Source: Oscillospiraceae bacterium
Lineage (GTDB): Bacteria; Bacillota; Clostridia; Oscillospirales; Acutalibacteraceae
Length of the DNA: 64,000 nt
Assembly (NCBI GenBank): GCA_029012445.1
Contig: JAQXMC010000004.1
Coordinates: 1-64,000 of the forward strand
Direction of reading: 5' to 3'
In this document: piece after piece, positions 26,394-35,290 of the stretch
How the letters are laid out: the number at the start of each line of letters is the position of its first letter
How positions within the stretch are numbered: position 1 is the first letter of the stretch
Translations under genes and position numbers: made by a program
The notes under the pieces: model-generated
Databases searched by the model: none
Told to the model about the DNA's origin: nothing
Seen by the model: only the letters and a program-made list of their open reading frames with translations

Positions 26394-27065
26394 ATGACAT
26401 TTAAAGACATTTTCAAATCAAGCTTTCTTGAGAACATAACAAGCGTGAGCATTCTCGATATGGCGATAGCCCTTGTGCTGGCTTTCGGCATAGGCTTATT
26501 TATTTTCCTGATCTACAAAAAGACATATCAGGGCGTTATGTATTCTTCGAGCTTCGGAACAACTCTCGTCGCGCTGACAATGATAACGACCGTTGTTATT
26601 CTTGCCGTCACATCAAATGTTGTTCTTTCACTCGGTATGGTCGGCGCTCTTTCGATCGTTCGTTTCAGAACAGCGATAAAGGAACCTCTGGATATAGCGT
26701 TTCTGTTCTGGTCGATCGCTGTCGGCATAGTTCTTGCGGCCGGCATGATTCCTCTCGCTGTTATAGGAAGCGTTATTATCGGTGTGATTCTTCTTGTTTT
26801 TGTCAACAAGAAATCCCACTGCAATCCTTATATCGTTGTTCTTTCCTGCGCCGATTCGGCGGCTGAAAAGAATGCGACCGATTTTCTCAGAAGCAATGTT
26901 AAAAAGTGCGTTGTGAAAAGCAAGACCGCTCAGAAGGGCATGATCGAGCTAAATCTTGAAATCCGCATGGAAAATGAAAGCACCGATTTTATCAATGCCC
27001 TTTCGGATATGCCCGGTGTGAACAGCGCAGTTCTCGTGAGCTATAACGGAGAATATATGGGTTAA
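26394..27065 (+). CDS. DUF4956 membrane protein
   Basis: 223 residues from ATG 26394 behind AAAGGAG. Four hydrophobic helices in the first 140 residues, with the family core SLGMVGALSIVRFRTAIKEPLDIAFLFWSIAVGI between helices 2 and 3. A soluble C-terminal domain of about 80 residues follows, with a MIELNLEIRM strand. This family is regularly next to VTC-domain genes; its function is unknown. A channel or scaffold for the VTC product is a reasonable guess only. Lies 29 bases after the VTC gene and 9 before cotH. Confidence 0.88.
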   Translation: MTFKDIFKSSFLENITSVSILDMAIALVLAFGIGLFIFLIYKKTYQGVMYSSSFGTTLVALTMITTVVILAVTSNVVLSLGMVGALSIVRFRTAIKEPLDIAFLFWSIAVGIVLAAGMIPLAVIGSVIIGVILLVFVNKKSHCNPYIVVLSCADSAAEKNATDFLRSNVKKCVVKSKTAQKGMIELNLEIRMENESTDFINALSDMPGVNSAVLVSYNGEYMG

Positions 27066-27074
27066 GGAGGTACA

Positions 27075-29090
27075 GTGAGTATGTCAACACATAAGCATTT
27101 TGATAAGACTTGCTGTGTTGTTCTTGCTGTCACGCTGCTGTTGACCACGCTGTTAATGTTCGGGGATATTCCGGCTGCCCGGAAGACTTCGACCGTGATG
27201 GGCTATGAAAACAAGCTGTTTGATGTTTCAAGGGTACACACGGTTGATATTGTCATGGATAACTGGGATGAATTTATTGAAAGCTGCAAAAGTGAAAAGT
27301 ATTATAACTGCGCTGTTGTGATTGATAATGAATCATATAAAAATGTGGCGATCAGAGGAAAAGGAAATACGTCGCTGACGAGAGTCGATTCATACGGCAA
27401 TAACAGATACAGCTTCAAAATCGAATTTGACCATTACGACAGCAAAAATACCTATTACGGCCTTGATAAGCTTTGCCTGAATAATATTATTCAGGATAAC
27501 ACATATATGAAAGATTATCTGACTTATCGGATGATGTCCGAAACGGGCGTTGCTTCTCCTCTTTGCAGCTTCGCGTATATTACCGTGAACGGTGAGGACT
27601 GGGGACTGTATCTTGCGGTTGAGGGGGTTGAAGAATCCTTCCTTGAGCGCAATTACGGCAGCGACTACGGCGAGCTTTATAAGCCTGACAGCATTAGCAT
27701 GGGCGGAGGCCGAGGCAACGGCGGAGACTTCGATATGAATAAATTTTTAAATAATGAAGTTTCCGATACCGACTCAAGATTGGATAATTCGCAGAATCAG
27801 GCCGACAATTCCACAGGAACATTTCCGCCGATGACTGACGAAGCGGCATCAAACACAAATAACCGGATGCCCGGCGGACAGCCGCCCGGAAACAATCAGG
27901 GCGGGCAAATGCCCGGAGGTACCACTCCGCCTGCCGATAACGGCAGCAATAATTCAGGCGAAAAAACAGCCGATAATGCCGAACAGGGCGGACAGAGACC
28001 CGGCGGCGAGGGCAATGGAGCAGGCAGAGGCAGCGATGATGTCTTGCTGAAATATATTGACGATGATGCGCAAAGCTATTCCAATATATTCGATAACGCC
28101 AAAACAAATATAACCGGTTCCGACAAAACCCGTTTGATTGAATCGCTGAAAAAACTCAGCAGTGGTGAAGATATTTCCGACGCAGTCGATATCGAGGCCG
28201 TAATCCGTTATTTTGCGGTCCACAATTTTGTTCTGAATTTTGACAGCTACACAGGCTCTATGATCCACAACTATTACCTATATGAAAAAGACGGCATAAT
28301 GCAGATGATCCCGTGGGACTACAACCTCGCATTCGGCGGCTTTCAGTCTTCGGGGAACGCCGCAAGCCTTGTGAATTATCCGATCGACTCGCCTGTTTCC
28401 GGAGGGAACACAGAGGACAGACCGATGATTGCGTGGATCTTTGCAAACGAAGAATATACCGAAATGTATCATAAATGTCTCTCTGAATTTATATCCGGAT
28501 ATTTTGAAAGCGGATATTTTGAGAATATGATCGACAGCGTTATATCAATGATTTCACCCTATGTTGAAAAAGATCCGACCAAATTCTGCACATATGAAGA
28601 ATTTGAAAAAGGCGCGTCGACACTCAAGGAGTTTTGCTTGCTTCGGGCTGAAAGCGTCAGAGGGCAGCTTAACGGGACTATCGGATCAACATCCGACTCT
28701 CAGGACAGCACTACATTTATTGATGCGGGTGATCTGAAGATAAGCGACATGGGCTCGATGGGAAATTCCGACAGAGGCGGAAATAAGACCTCCGACAGCG
28801 GAACGGAAAGCGCCGCCGGAAACAATGCCGGTCAGACGCCGCCGCAGATGCCGAATGCCAATACGCAGGGAGCGGCAGCAGGAGAACAATCCGACAGCGG
28901 AACTGAAAGCACCGCCGGAAACAATCCCGGTCAGACACCGCAGGGGCACAGTCCGCAGAATAATTCGGGACAAACGACAGCATCAGGCCGGAATCCGGAA
29001 AGTCTTTCTTCCTTGGTCTGGATTGCGGTCAGCGTGGCAGTTCTCGCCTTTGGTCTTTGTTTCGCACTGCTGTTTAAAAGACGAAAATAA
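27075..29090 (+). CDS. Surface-anchored CotH-family protein kinase with low-complexity insert
   Basis: 671 residues. Either GTG 27075 (AAGGAGG four bases upstream) or ATG 27081 starts it. An N-terminal membrane helix (about 12-30) is followed by the CotH fold. Two aspartates match the catalytic pair of Bacillus CotH: NFDSYTGSMIHN (Asp about 390) and IPWDYNLAFGG (Asp about 415), 25 apart. CotH of Bacillus phosphorylates spore coat proteins. A Gly/Pro/Gln/Asn-rich insert (about 215-320) lies between the two kinase lobes. A Ser/Thr/Gly tail with two copies of a 17-residue unit precedes a C-terminal helix and a KRRK end. The domain therefore faces the outside. Confidence 0.9.
   Translation: MSMSTHKHFDKTCCVVLAVTLLLTTLLMFGDIPAARKTSTVMGYENKLFDVSRVHTVDIVMDNWDEFIESCKSEKYYNCAVVIDNESYKNVAIRGKGNTSLTRVDSYGNNRYSFKIEFDHYDSKNTYYGLDKLCLNNIIQDNTYMKDYLTYRMMSETGVASPLCSFAYITVNGEDWGLYLAVEGVEESFLERNYGSDYGELYKPDSISMGGGRGNGGDFDMNKFLNNEVSDTDSRLDNSQNQADNSTGTFPPMTDEAASNTNNRMPGGQPPGNNQGGQMPGGTTPPADNGSNNSGEKTADNAEQGGQRPGGEGNGAGRGSDDVLLKYIDDDAQSYSNIFDNAKTNITGSDKTRLIESLKKLSSGEDISDAVDIEAVIRYFAVHNFVLNFDSYTGSMIHNYYLYEKDGIMQMIPWDYNLAFGGFQSSGNAASLVNYPIDSPVSGGNTEDRPMIAWIFANEEYTEMYHKCLSEFISGYFESGYFENMIDSVISMISPYVEKDPTKFCTYEEFEKGASTLKEFCLLRAESVRGQLNGTIGSTSDSQDSTTFIDAGDLKISDMGSMGNSDRGGNKTSDSGTESAAGNNAGQTPPQMPNANTQGAAAGEQSDSGTESTAGNNPGQTPQGHSPQNNSGQTTASGRNPESLSSLVWIAVSVAVLAFGLCFALLFKRRK
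28791..28941 (+). repeat. Two in-frame 52-base repeats in the cotH tail
   Basis: Copies at 28791-28842 and 28890-28941 differ at a few positions. Both encode SDSGTES.AGNN.GQTP. Period 99 bases (33 codons), so the repeat can expand in frame. Confidence 0.75.
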
Positions 29091-29109
29091 ATGATTATAT
29101 AATGACCGA

Positions 29110-29149
29110 CCGTTGGGAAAGGCTTTAACGCTTTTCCCAACGGATTTTT
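29110..29149 (+). terminator. Terminator of the VTC-DUF4956-CotH operon
   Basis: CCGTTGGGAAA pairs with TTTCCCAACGG, followed by ATTTTTG, 20 bases after the cotH stop. Confidence 0.85.
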
Positions 29150-29292
29150 GTCTTGCGGCTTATGAAAATTTTCAGCCGTTTTCAGCTTTATTTATTAAGC
29201 TGAGGATTTGCGGCGGCTTTCATGCTGCCGTTTGAATTTTCTTCCGGTCCGCTAAAATGACCGTTTAGCCGAATTTAACAGCGGAGCAAAAC

Positions 29293-29556
29293 TCAGCCTT
29301 TTTCGTTTTTACCTTTGCTTCTTTTCAGACAGTCGCTTTTCCATTCGTTGCGCTCACGCCTGACATTCTCGGCTTCTTCGGCCGAAAGGCCGTGAGAAAT
29401 AGCGGGATATGAGTTTGAGGTGTCGCAGGTCGGCTGAATGTTATAGGTCCCATATTTATTTATCATCTGATAGCAGCTCCCCGGCTGACCGAAAACAGGA
29501 TCGCATGACGGAGTCGGATTATAAGCCATGCCGTCTTTATCGCTCTTTTTTGACAT
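29293..29556 (-). CDS. Small Cys-containing protein of unknown function
   Basis: 87 residues from the ATG at 29556, preceded by GGGTGAT. Not recognised. The N-terminal half is rich in Pro, Tyr, Asn and Ser with three cysteines (PSCDP, GSCYQ, PTCDT) and no membrane segment or signal peptide. The C-terminal third is charged and helical (SAEEAENVRRERNEWKSDCLKRSKG) with a fourth cysteine. The spacing fits neither a zinc ribbon nor a ferredoxin. Stands alone between divergent units. A spore or metal-handling role is possible but nothing shown supports one. Confidence 0.6.
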   Translation of the reverse strand: MSKKSDKDGMAYNPTPSCDPVFGQPGSCYQMINKYGTYNIQPTCDTSNSYPAISHGLSAEEAENVRRERNEWKSDCLKRSKGKNEKG

Positions 29557-29743
29557 AAAAATCACCCGCATTTAGTGTTCGACGGCTGCAGGTGAATATT
29601 CTTTCGGCGCCGAGGCAATTCGTTCCATGCTTTTAACCGAACCGAAGCGTATTTTATATGATCGTTTCTGACCGGATAAAATATCGAACAAAAAGGGAAA
29701 AATCCATGCAAAAAAATTTTTTGAATTTTTTTTGAAAAAGGGG

Positions 29744-29772
29744 TTGACTTTAGCGAGGTGATGTGTTATCAT
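29744..29772 (+). promoter_or_regulatory. Sigma-A promoter of the amino-acid ABC importer
   Basis: TTGACT (29744-29749), 17 bases, TATCAT (29767-29772), 34 bases before the ATG at 29807. A run of A and T tracts (29710-29740) lies just upstream, like an UP element. Confidence 0.75.
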
Positions 29773-29806
29773 GCTATCACAATAAACAACACGGAGGTAC
29801 AAAACC

Positions 29807-30619
29807 ATGAACAAGAAAATCATCGCGGCGGTTTTAGCCGTAATAACTGCGTTAACAGCTATTGTATTCACAGCCTGCTCCGGAAAGGGCGAGGGTGACA
29901 AGGAAGAGACAAAGACCTTCACCGTCGGACTTGACGCAACATTCGCTCCCTACGGTTATCAGGACGATAACGGCGAGATAGTCGGCTTCGACATCGACCT
30001 CGCCAAGGAAGTCGCAAAGAGAAACGGCTGGGAGTTCAAGGCGCAGCCGATCAAGTGGGCGGCAAAGGACGCCGAGCTTAAATCGGGAACGATAGACTGC
30101 ATCTGGAACGGCTTCACCATCAACGGCAGAGAAAACGACTACACATGGTCGGATCCTTATGTCGATAACAGCCAGGTCGTTGTTGTCAAGAAAGACAGCG
30201 GAATCACAAAGCTTTCGGATCTTGCCGGCAAGACGGTAATCGCTCAGCAGGAATCTTCGGCTGAAAAGGCTCTCAAGGATGAAGAGGACGAGAGAATGAA
30301 GTCACTTCTCGCATCGTTCAAGCAGCTCGATCTTGTTGACGAATATGATATCGCTTTCGCTAACCTTGACGCCGGAGCGGCGGACGCTATCGCAATGGAT
30401 ATCGGCGTAGCTCAGTATAAGATCAAGGCAAGAGGCGAGGACAAATACATGATCCTTGACGAGCAGATTGCGGCCGAGCAATACGGCATCGGCTTCAAGC
30501 TCGGCAACACGGAGCTTCGCGACGCAGTTCAGAAGACTCTCGACGAAATGATGGCTGACGGAACCTTCAAGCAGATCGCGGAGACATGGGGCCTTGAGCA
30601 GGCGATCATCACCAAATAA
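29807..30619 (+). CDS. Amino-acid ABC transporter substrate-binding lipoprotein
   Basis: 270 residues with a lipoprotein signal (lipobox IVFTACSG, Cys about 24). The mature part is a solute-binding family 3 protein: FTVGLDATFAPYGYQDDNGEIVGFDIDLAKEV, the ligand Arg in the NGRENDYTWSDPY region, and a C-terminal KTLDEMMADGTFKQIAETW segment. Polar amino acids of the Gln/His/Lys/Cys group are the usual ligands; the exact one is not predictable. Strong GGAGG site. First gene of a three-gene importer with a permease and an ATPase. Confidence 0.94.
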   Translation: MNKKIIAAVLAVITALTAIVFTACSGKGEGDKEETKTFTVGLDATFAPYGYQDDNGEIVGFDIDLAKEVAKRNGWEFKAQPIKWAAKDAELKSGTIDCIWNGFTINGRENDYTWSDPYVDNSQVVVVKKDSGITKLSDLAGKTVIAQQESSAEKALKDEEDERMKSLLASFKQLDLVDEYDIAFANLDAGAADAIAMDIGVAQYKIKARGEDKYMILDEQIAAEQYGIGFKLGNTELRDAVQKTLDEMMADGTFKQIAETWGLEQAIITK

Positions 30620-30640
30620 ATCAGCATAAATATTATCAAG

Positions 30641-30676
30641 GGACTATCGTGCCGGAGCTTTTCGGCGCGACAGTCC
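30641..30676 (+). other. Intercistronic stem-loop between binding protein and permease
   Basis: GGACT.TCG.GCCG pairs with CGGC.CGA.AGTCC around an 8-base loop. There is no T tract, so it more likely protects the upstream mRNA than terminates, which would give more binding protein than permease. Confidence 0.5.
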
Positions 30677-30702
30677 TGATCCGTTTAAATAAGGGGAACT
30701 CT

Positions 30703-31380
30703 ATGAACTTTTTAGTGATAACGGCGCAGCAGCTTCCGGGAATATTCAAGCAGCTCGGCGCGGGAATGGTGACAACGGTCGAGATATTCATTCTGACTCT
30801 CGTTTTGTCCCTGCCTCTCGGCCTCGTTATAGCTTTCGGAAGAATGAGCAAAAATCCCGTGCTTAAAGCCGTAACGAAGATATATATATCAATAATGCGC
30901 GGTACGCCTCTGATGCTTCAGCTTCTGGTAGTATATTTCGGGCCGAATCTTATCTTCGGTCTGACGATTTCCTCAAACTATCGTTTTCCGGCAACGATAA
31001 TAGCTTTCGTCGTCAACTATGCCGCGTATTTTGCCGAAATATACAGAGGCGGCATCGAGTCAATGGAAAAAGGGCAATACGAAGCGGCTCAGATACTCGG
31101 CTTTTCGAGAACCAAGACCTTTGTCAGAATTATCTTTCCGCAGATGTTCAAGCGCGTACTTCCGTCGATAACCAATGAAGCGATAACTCTCGTCAAGGAT
31201 ACCTCGCTTGCCTTTGCCATCTCTGTCACGGAGATGTTCACAATCGCCCAGCGTATCGCTTCGGCCAAGTCGTCAATGATACCCTACGCTGCGGCGGCTT
31301 TGTTCTATTATATTTTCAACTATGTCGTTGCGTTTGCCATGGAGCGCATCGAGAAAAAGTTTGACTATTACAAGTCATAA
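30703..31380 (+). CDS. Amino-acid ABC transporter permease
   Basis: 225 residues from ATG 30703 (AAGGGGAA upstream). About five membrane helices, N-terminal ...[18 protein letters not shown], the [16 protein letters not shown] motif of polar amino-acid permeases, and the EAA loop [21 protein letters not shown] that docks on the ATPase. The ATPase gene starts 11 bases after the stop. A single permease gene implies a homodimer. Confidence 0.95.
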   Translation: MNFLVITAQQLPGIFKQLGAGMVTTVEIFILTLVLSLPLGLVIAFGRMSKNPVLKAVTKIYISIMRGTPLMLQLLVVYFGPNLIFGLTISSNYRFPATIIAFVVNYAAYFAEIYRGGIESMEKGQYEAAQILGFSRTKTFVRIIFPQMFKRVLPSITNEAITLVKDTSLAFAISVTEMFTIAQRIASAKSSMIPYAAAALFYYIFNYVVAFAMERIEKKFDYYKS

Positions 31381-31391
31381 GGAGGGGCAGA

Positions 31392-32138
31392 ATGAAAATA
31401 CTCGAGATCAGCAATCTGAGCAAAAGCTTCGGCGAGCTTGAGGTGCTGAAGGATATCAGCCTGACGGTCGAAAAAGGTCAGGTCGTTTCAATAATAGGTC
31501 CCTCCGGTAGCGGAAAAAGCACGCTGCTCAGGTGCGCAACTATGCTTGAAAAAGCGGACAGCGGCGTTATTTCATATGAGGGCAGCGTTATGATAAAGGA
31601 CGGCGTATATTCCGACAAAGCGGCGATAAAGGAGATAAAGAAAAAGTTCGGGCTGGTTTTCCAGAACTTCAATCTGTTTCCGCATATGTCTATTCTGAGA
31701 AATGTGACCGAGGCGCCGATTCAGGTGCTCGGTGTGGAAAAGTCTAAGGCCGAAAAGGAGGGCATGGAGCTTCTTGAAAAAATGGGGCTTGCCGATAAGG
31801 CTAAAGCCTATCCGTGCCAGCTTTCGGGAGGTCAGCAGCAGAGAGTCTCAATAGCCAGAGCGCTTGCGATGCACCCCGATGTTCTGTTTTTCGATGAGCC
31901 GACAAGTGCGCTCGATCCGGAACTCACCGGCGAGATACTCAAGGTAATAAAGGAGCTCGCCAAGGACAAAATGACGATGGTCATTGTCACCCATGAAATG
32001 ATCTTCGCCAGAGAAGTGTCCGACTATGTTATTTTTATGAACGGCGGCGTTATCGTTGAGCAGGGCGAGGCCGAGCAGGTCATAAACAGCCCGAAAACGG
32101 AAAGACTGAAAGCGTTTCTGTCTAAATTCACGGCGTAA
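31392..32138 (+). CDS. Amino-acid ABC transporter ATP-binding protein
   Basis: 248 residues. Walker [10 protein letters not shown] (about 35-43), Q loop [12 protein letters not shown], signature LSGGQQQRV, Walker [15 protein letters not shown], and switch His in VIVTHEM. The layout is that of GlnQ/HisP. ATG with AAGGAGGGGCAGA upstream. Third gene of the importer. Confidence 0.95.
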   Translation: MKILEISNLSKSFGELEVLKDISLTVEKGQVVSIIGPSGSGKSTLLRCATMLEKADSGVISYEGSVMIKDGVYSDKAAIKEIKKKFGLVFQNFNLFPHMSILRNVTEAPIQVLGVEKSKAEKEGMELLEKMGLADKAKAYPCQLSGGQQQRVSIARALAMHPDVLFFDEPTSALDPELTGEILKVIKELAKDKMTMVIVTHEMIFAREVSDYVIFMNGGVIVEQGEAEQVINSPKTERLKAFLSKFTA

Positions 32139-32168
32139 CGGCTGATGTGACCGTGTTTCTATGAGAAT

Positions 32169-32332
32169 CGGTTGATAATAACCGGCGCTCGGCTCAACTT
32201 AAAGGGAAACGCTGTTATATAAAACAAAAAAATCAAGATAATATGACAGTCTGTGAGACTGCCGAGTAAGGACGAAAAAATATAACAACGGCCCGCCGGA
32301 GGGAAGTATCCTTTCGGCGGGCATTTCAGCGC
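32169..32332 (+). ncRNA. Candidate structured RNA, identity unknown
   Basis: The 216-base gap between the two convergent transporter units holds nested pairings: CGGTT/AACCG (32169-32184); CTCGGC (32188-32193) with GCCGAG (32261-32266) closing a loop that contains the single-stranded TTAAAGGGAAACG and a CAGTCT/AGACTG hairpin (32247-32261); and a GCCCGCCG/CGGCGGGC stem (32291-32332). Parts resemble a reduced cobalamin riboswitch, but its core GGTG and CCGC blocks are missing and no plus-strand gene follows. It may be a 3' UTR element, a small RNA or chance. Confidence 0.3.
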
Positions 32333-32354
32333 CTTGAATCTGCTGACTGAAGCG

Positions 32355-33455
32355 TTACATTATTCTTATTCCGCTTTCCTTGTCAAACAGGTGTATCTTG
32401 CTTTCATCGACAGCGAATTTTATTTCGGCGTCCGCTTTGGCCTGCGTTTCCGGGCCGACTCTCGCCGTTATTTTATTGCCGAGACAGTTGATATAAAGAA
32501 AGACCTCGCTCCCCATAAGTTCCTTGACCTCGACCGTTCCGCTCAGAACGGAGCGGCTGTGCTGCGAGATGAAATATTCGCTGTCGTCGATATCCTCCGG
32601 GCGGATTCCGACAGTGACCTTTTTGCCGATATAAGGGGCTACGCTTTCCGGGCTTCCCGCAAAAGGAATATGATCTCCTCCCACAAGGAGCGTCACGGCT
32701 TCGTTTTCTTCGATAATGCAGCCGTCGATAAAATTCATCTGCGGTGAGCCGATAAAGCCGGCGACAAAGGTGTTGACCGGCCTGTTATAAAGATTCTGCG
32801 GCGTGTCAACCTGCTGAACGACGCCGTCTTTCATGACGACGATTCTGTCGCCCATAGTCATCGCTTCGGTCTGATCGTGGGTGACATATATGAAGGTCGT
32901 TCCGAGCTTCTGATGAAGTCTCGTTATCTCGGTCCGCATTGCCGTTCTGAGCTTTGCGTCGAGATTTGACAGCGGCTCGTCAAGCAGGAAAACATCGGGA
33001 TTTCTCACCATTGCCCTGCCGAGAGCGACTCTCTGTCTCTGACCGCCGGAAAGTGCCTTGGGCCGCCTTTCGAGAAGATGCTCGATATCAAGCACCTTCG
33101 CCGCTTCGGTGACCCGGCGGCGGATCTCGTCTTTCGGGACCTTGTGAAGCTCCAGACCGAACGACATGTTTTTATAGACAGTCTTGTTCGGATAAAGAGC
33201 GTAGCTTTGAAAGACCATTGCGATATTTCTGTCTTTCGGGGCGACGGAGTTCACCTTTCTGTCGCCGATATAAAGCTCGCCCTTGCTGATCTCCTCAAGT
33301 CCCGCTATCATTCTGAGCGTCGTGCTTTTGCCGCAGCCCGACGGTCCGACAAGCACAATAAATTCCTTGTCTCCGATATCGAGGCTAAGGTCGTTGACGG
33401 CGGTGAACCCGTCTTCATAGATTTTATATATGTTTTTTAATGTGACCGAAGCCAT
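32355..33455 (-). CDS. Carbohydrate ABC transporter ATPase (MalK/MsmX/UgpC type)
   Basis: 366 residues from the ATG at 33455 (GGGAGGCTT upstream); the open frame upstream to 33584 has no ribosome site. Walker A GPSGCGKST, signature LSGGQRQRV, Walker B VFLLDEPLSNLDAKLR, then a C-terminal OB/TOBE regulatory domain (VGIRPEDI and after). This type energises sugar importers and can serve several. Last gene of the cluster, with 141 bases between it and the permease that may hold its own promoter. Confidence 0.95.
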   Translation of the reverse strand: MASVTLKNIYKIYEDGFTAVNDLSLDIGDKEFIVLVGPSGCGKSTTLRMIAGLEEISKGELYIGDRKVNSVAPKDRNIAMVFQSYALYPNKTVYKNMSFGLELHKVPKDEIRRRVTEAAKVLDIEHLLERRPKALSGGQRQRVALGRAMVRNPDVFLLDEPLSNLDAKLRTAMRTEITRLHQKLGTTFIYVTHDQTEAMTMGDRIVVMKDGVVQQVDTPQNLYNRPVNTFVAGFIGSPQMNFIDGCIIEENEAVTLLVGGDHIPFAGSPESVAPYIGKKVTVGIRPEDIDDSEYFISQHSRSVLSGTVEVKELMGSEVFLYINCLGNKITARVGPETQAKADAEIKFAVDESKIHLFDKESGIRIM

Positions 33456-33596
33456 AATAAGCCTCCCTTGGTTTCTGTGAAAAATTTTTCGGGGTACGGG
33501 CGGGACCTGCGATCGGGAGCAGGTCTGCCCGAATGCGGACGATAGGGCTTGCCGGAAGAGCGGACGGTTCTTGACCGCCCGCACGGTGAAACAAGC

Positions 33597-34427
33597 TCAG
33601 CCCTTGACAGCACCCGCAACGACGCCTTTGATAATATATTTCTGACTTGAAAGATAGAAAACGATTATCGGAATTATCGCCAGAACGAGCATTGCCATCA
33701 TTGCGCCCATATCGACCGAGCCGTAGCCGCCTTTAAGATACTGTATTGCGATGGGGATAGTCTTGTAGTCGGAGCCGATGACAAGATATGGCAGGAGGTA
33801 GTCGTTCCATATCCACATCGTGTTCAGAATTGCCACTGTGATAGCCGTCGGCTTCAGAATGGGCAGAACAACAAGAAAGAAGGTTCTGATGCTGCCGCAG
33901 CCGTCGATCATGGCGGCTTCTTCAATCTCAAGCGGAATACTCTTTATAAAACCGCAGAACATGAACACGGAAAGCCCCGCGCCGAAGCCGAGATATATAA
34001 CGACAATTCCGAGGGGGTTGTCAAGCCGCAGGATATTCGCAAGCTTTGACATTGAAAACATGACCATCTGAAACGGAACTATCATAGAGAAGACGAAAGC
34101 ATAATACATAGCCGAGGTTATTTTGCTTTTGACTCTGGTTATATACCAGGCTGTCATCGCCGAGAATAGAACTATGACGAGCACCGATGCGAGCGTAATG
34201 AACAGCGACCAGCCGAAAGCCGAGAAAAATCCGGTCTTTTCAAGTCCGACGGTGTAATTTTCAAGCCCTGCGAAGCTTTCGGAATCGGGGAAGGTGAAAG
34301 GCTCGGCGGATATATAAAGCTTGTTTTTGAAAGAATTCATCAGAACGATGAAAACGGGGAAAAGAAAGGCGAGCGCAACCGCAATGAGAATTATATAAAG
34401 CGCCGCTTTTTTTGCGCTTTTCGCCAT
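33597..34427 (-). CDS. Carbohydrate ABC transporter permease, MalG type
   Basis: 276 residues, six membrane helices, EAA loop EIEEAAMIDGCGSIRTFFLVVLPILKP. The C-terminal segment SQKYIIKGVVAGAVKG is typical of MalG-like permeases. Its ATG overlaps the stop of the MalF-type gene by one base, with GGGAGGTCGAAAGC upstream. Pairs with the MalF-type permease. Confidence 0.95.
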   Translation of the reverse strand: MAKSAKKAALYIILIAVALAFLFPVFIVLMNSFKNKLYISAEPFTFPDSESFAGLENYTVGLEKTGFFSAFGWSLFITLASVLVIVLFSAMTAWYITRVKSKITSAMYYAFVFSMIVPFQMVMFSMSKLANILRLDNPLGIVVIYLGFGAGLSVFMFCGFIKSIPLEIEEAAMIDGCGSIRTFFLVVLPILKPTAITVAILNTMWIWNDYLLPYLVIGSDYKTIPIAIQYLKGGYGSVDMGAMMAMLVLAIIPIIVFYLSSQKYIIKGVVAGAVKG

Positions 34428-35269
34428 CAGCTTTCGACCTCCCTTTTCCTCGTTATCGCAAGCTGGAGCAGAGCTATCGCCGCCACTATAACGGAGAACA
34501 CGACAGCCTTTGCCTGACCGACGCCCTGCCAGCCCGTCCGCCCATAGAAGGTTTTGAAGATATCAAGAGCGAGCATAGCTGTCTGTCTCGACGGCGCGCC
34601 GTCTGTCAGAGCGAGGTTTGCGTCGAACATCTTAAACGAGTTTGTCAGCGTCAGAAAAAGGCAAATCGTCACCGACGGCATGACCATGGGTATGGTCACA
34701 TTTTTCAGCGTCTGCCATGCTCCGGCGCCGTCAACCTTTGCCGCGTCCATAAGATCGGTCGGAATATTCTGGATTCCCGCTATATATATTATCATCATAT
34801 ATCCGATAAGCTGCCAGTTTATCAGGAACACAAGCCCCCAGAAGCCGTATTTTGCGTCATAGGTGATCGTGACTCCGAAATATTTCAGAACACCGTTTAT
34901 TATCAGCTGCCAGATATAGCCGAGAACTATACCGCCTATAAGGTTTGGCATGAAGAACACCGTTCTGAAAAGGTTGGTTCCTCTGAGGCCTCTCGTCAGG
35001 ATCAGAGAGAGAATAAAGGCTATCACATTTATGGTGATGACCGACACGACCGTGAATTTGACCGTGAACCACAGGGCGTTTCTGAAATCCGCAGTTGAAA
35101 AAGCCCTGATGTAGTTCTTCAGACCGACCCAGTGAGAATCCACGATAGTGGTGAATTCGGTGAACGAGAGATAGATGCCGATAATGAACGGAATGACGAA
35201 AGCTATCAGAAAGGCTGCGAGGGTGGGGAGAGCGAAAAGCGGAAAGTATTTTTTTAAGTTTTTGTGCAT
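34427..35269 (-). CDS. Carbohydrate ABC transporter permease, MalF type
   Basis: 280 residues, six membrane helices, N-terminal YFPLFALPTLAAFLIAFVIPFIIGIYLSFTEF, EAA loop LMDAAKVDGAGAWQTLKNVTIPM. Short form without the large extracellular loop of E. coli MalF, normal in Gram-positive bacteria. Lies 21 bases after the binding protein and one base overlaps the next permease. Confidence 0.95.
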   Translation of the reverse strand: MHKNLKKYFPLFALPTLAAFLIAFVIPFIIGIYLSFTEFTTIVDSHWVGLKNYIRAFSTADFRNALWFTVKFTVVSVITINVIAFILSLILTRGLRGTNLFRTVFFMPNLIGGIVLGYIWQLIINGVLKYFGVTITYDAKYGFWGLVFLINWQLIGYMMIIYIAGIQNIPTDLMDAAKVDGAGAWQTLKNVTIPMVMPSVTICLFLTLTNSFKMFDANLALTDGAPSRQTAMLALDIFKTFYGRTGWQGVGQAKAVVFSVIVAAIALLQLAITRKREVES

Positions 35270-35290
35270 AATACCACCGGTTTCAGTCCT

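Noticed and set aside
28980..29090. Sortase sorting signal at the CotH C terminus (NPESL, helix, KRRK)
   Set aside because: NPESL lacks the T and final residue of NPxTN and is not LPxTG; the shape is equally that of a simple membrane anchor.
29600..29700. Sporulation sigma-E promoter before the small Cys protein
   Set aside because: A CATATAAAAT -10-like site is present, but the only -35-like site is 19 bases away, too far for sigma-E.
32188..32266. Cobalamin riboswitch
   Set aside because: Closing helix, AAAGGGAA and a CAG-type hairpin are reminiscent, but the conserved GGTG and GCC.CTG blocks are missing and no plus-strand gene follows. Kept only as an unnamed RNA candidate.
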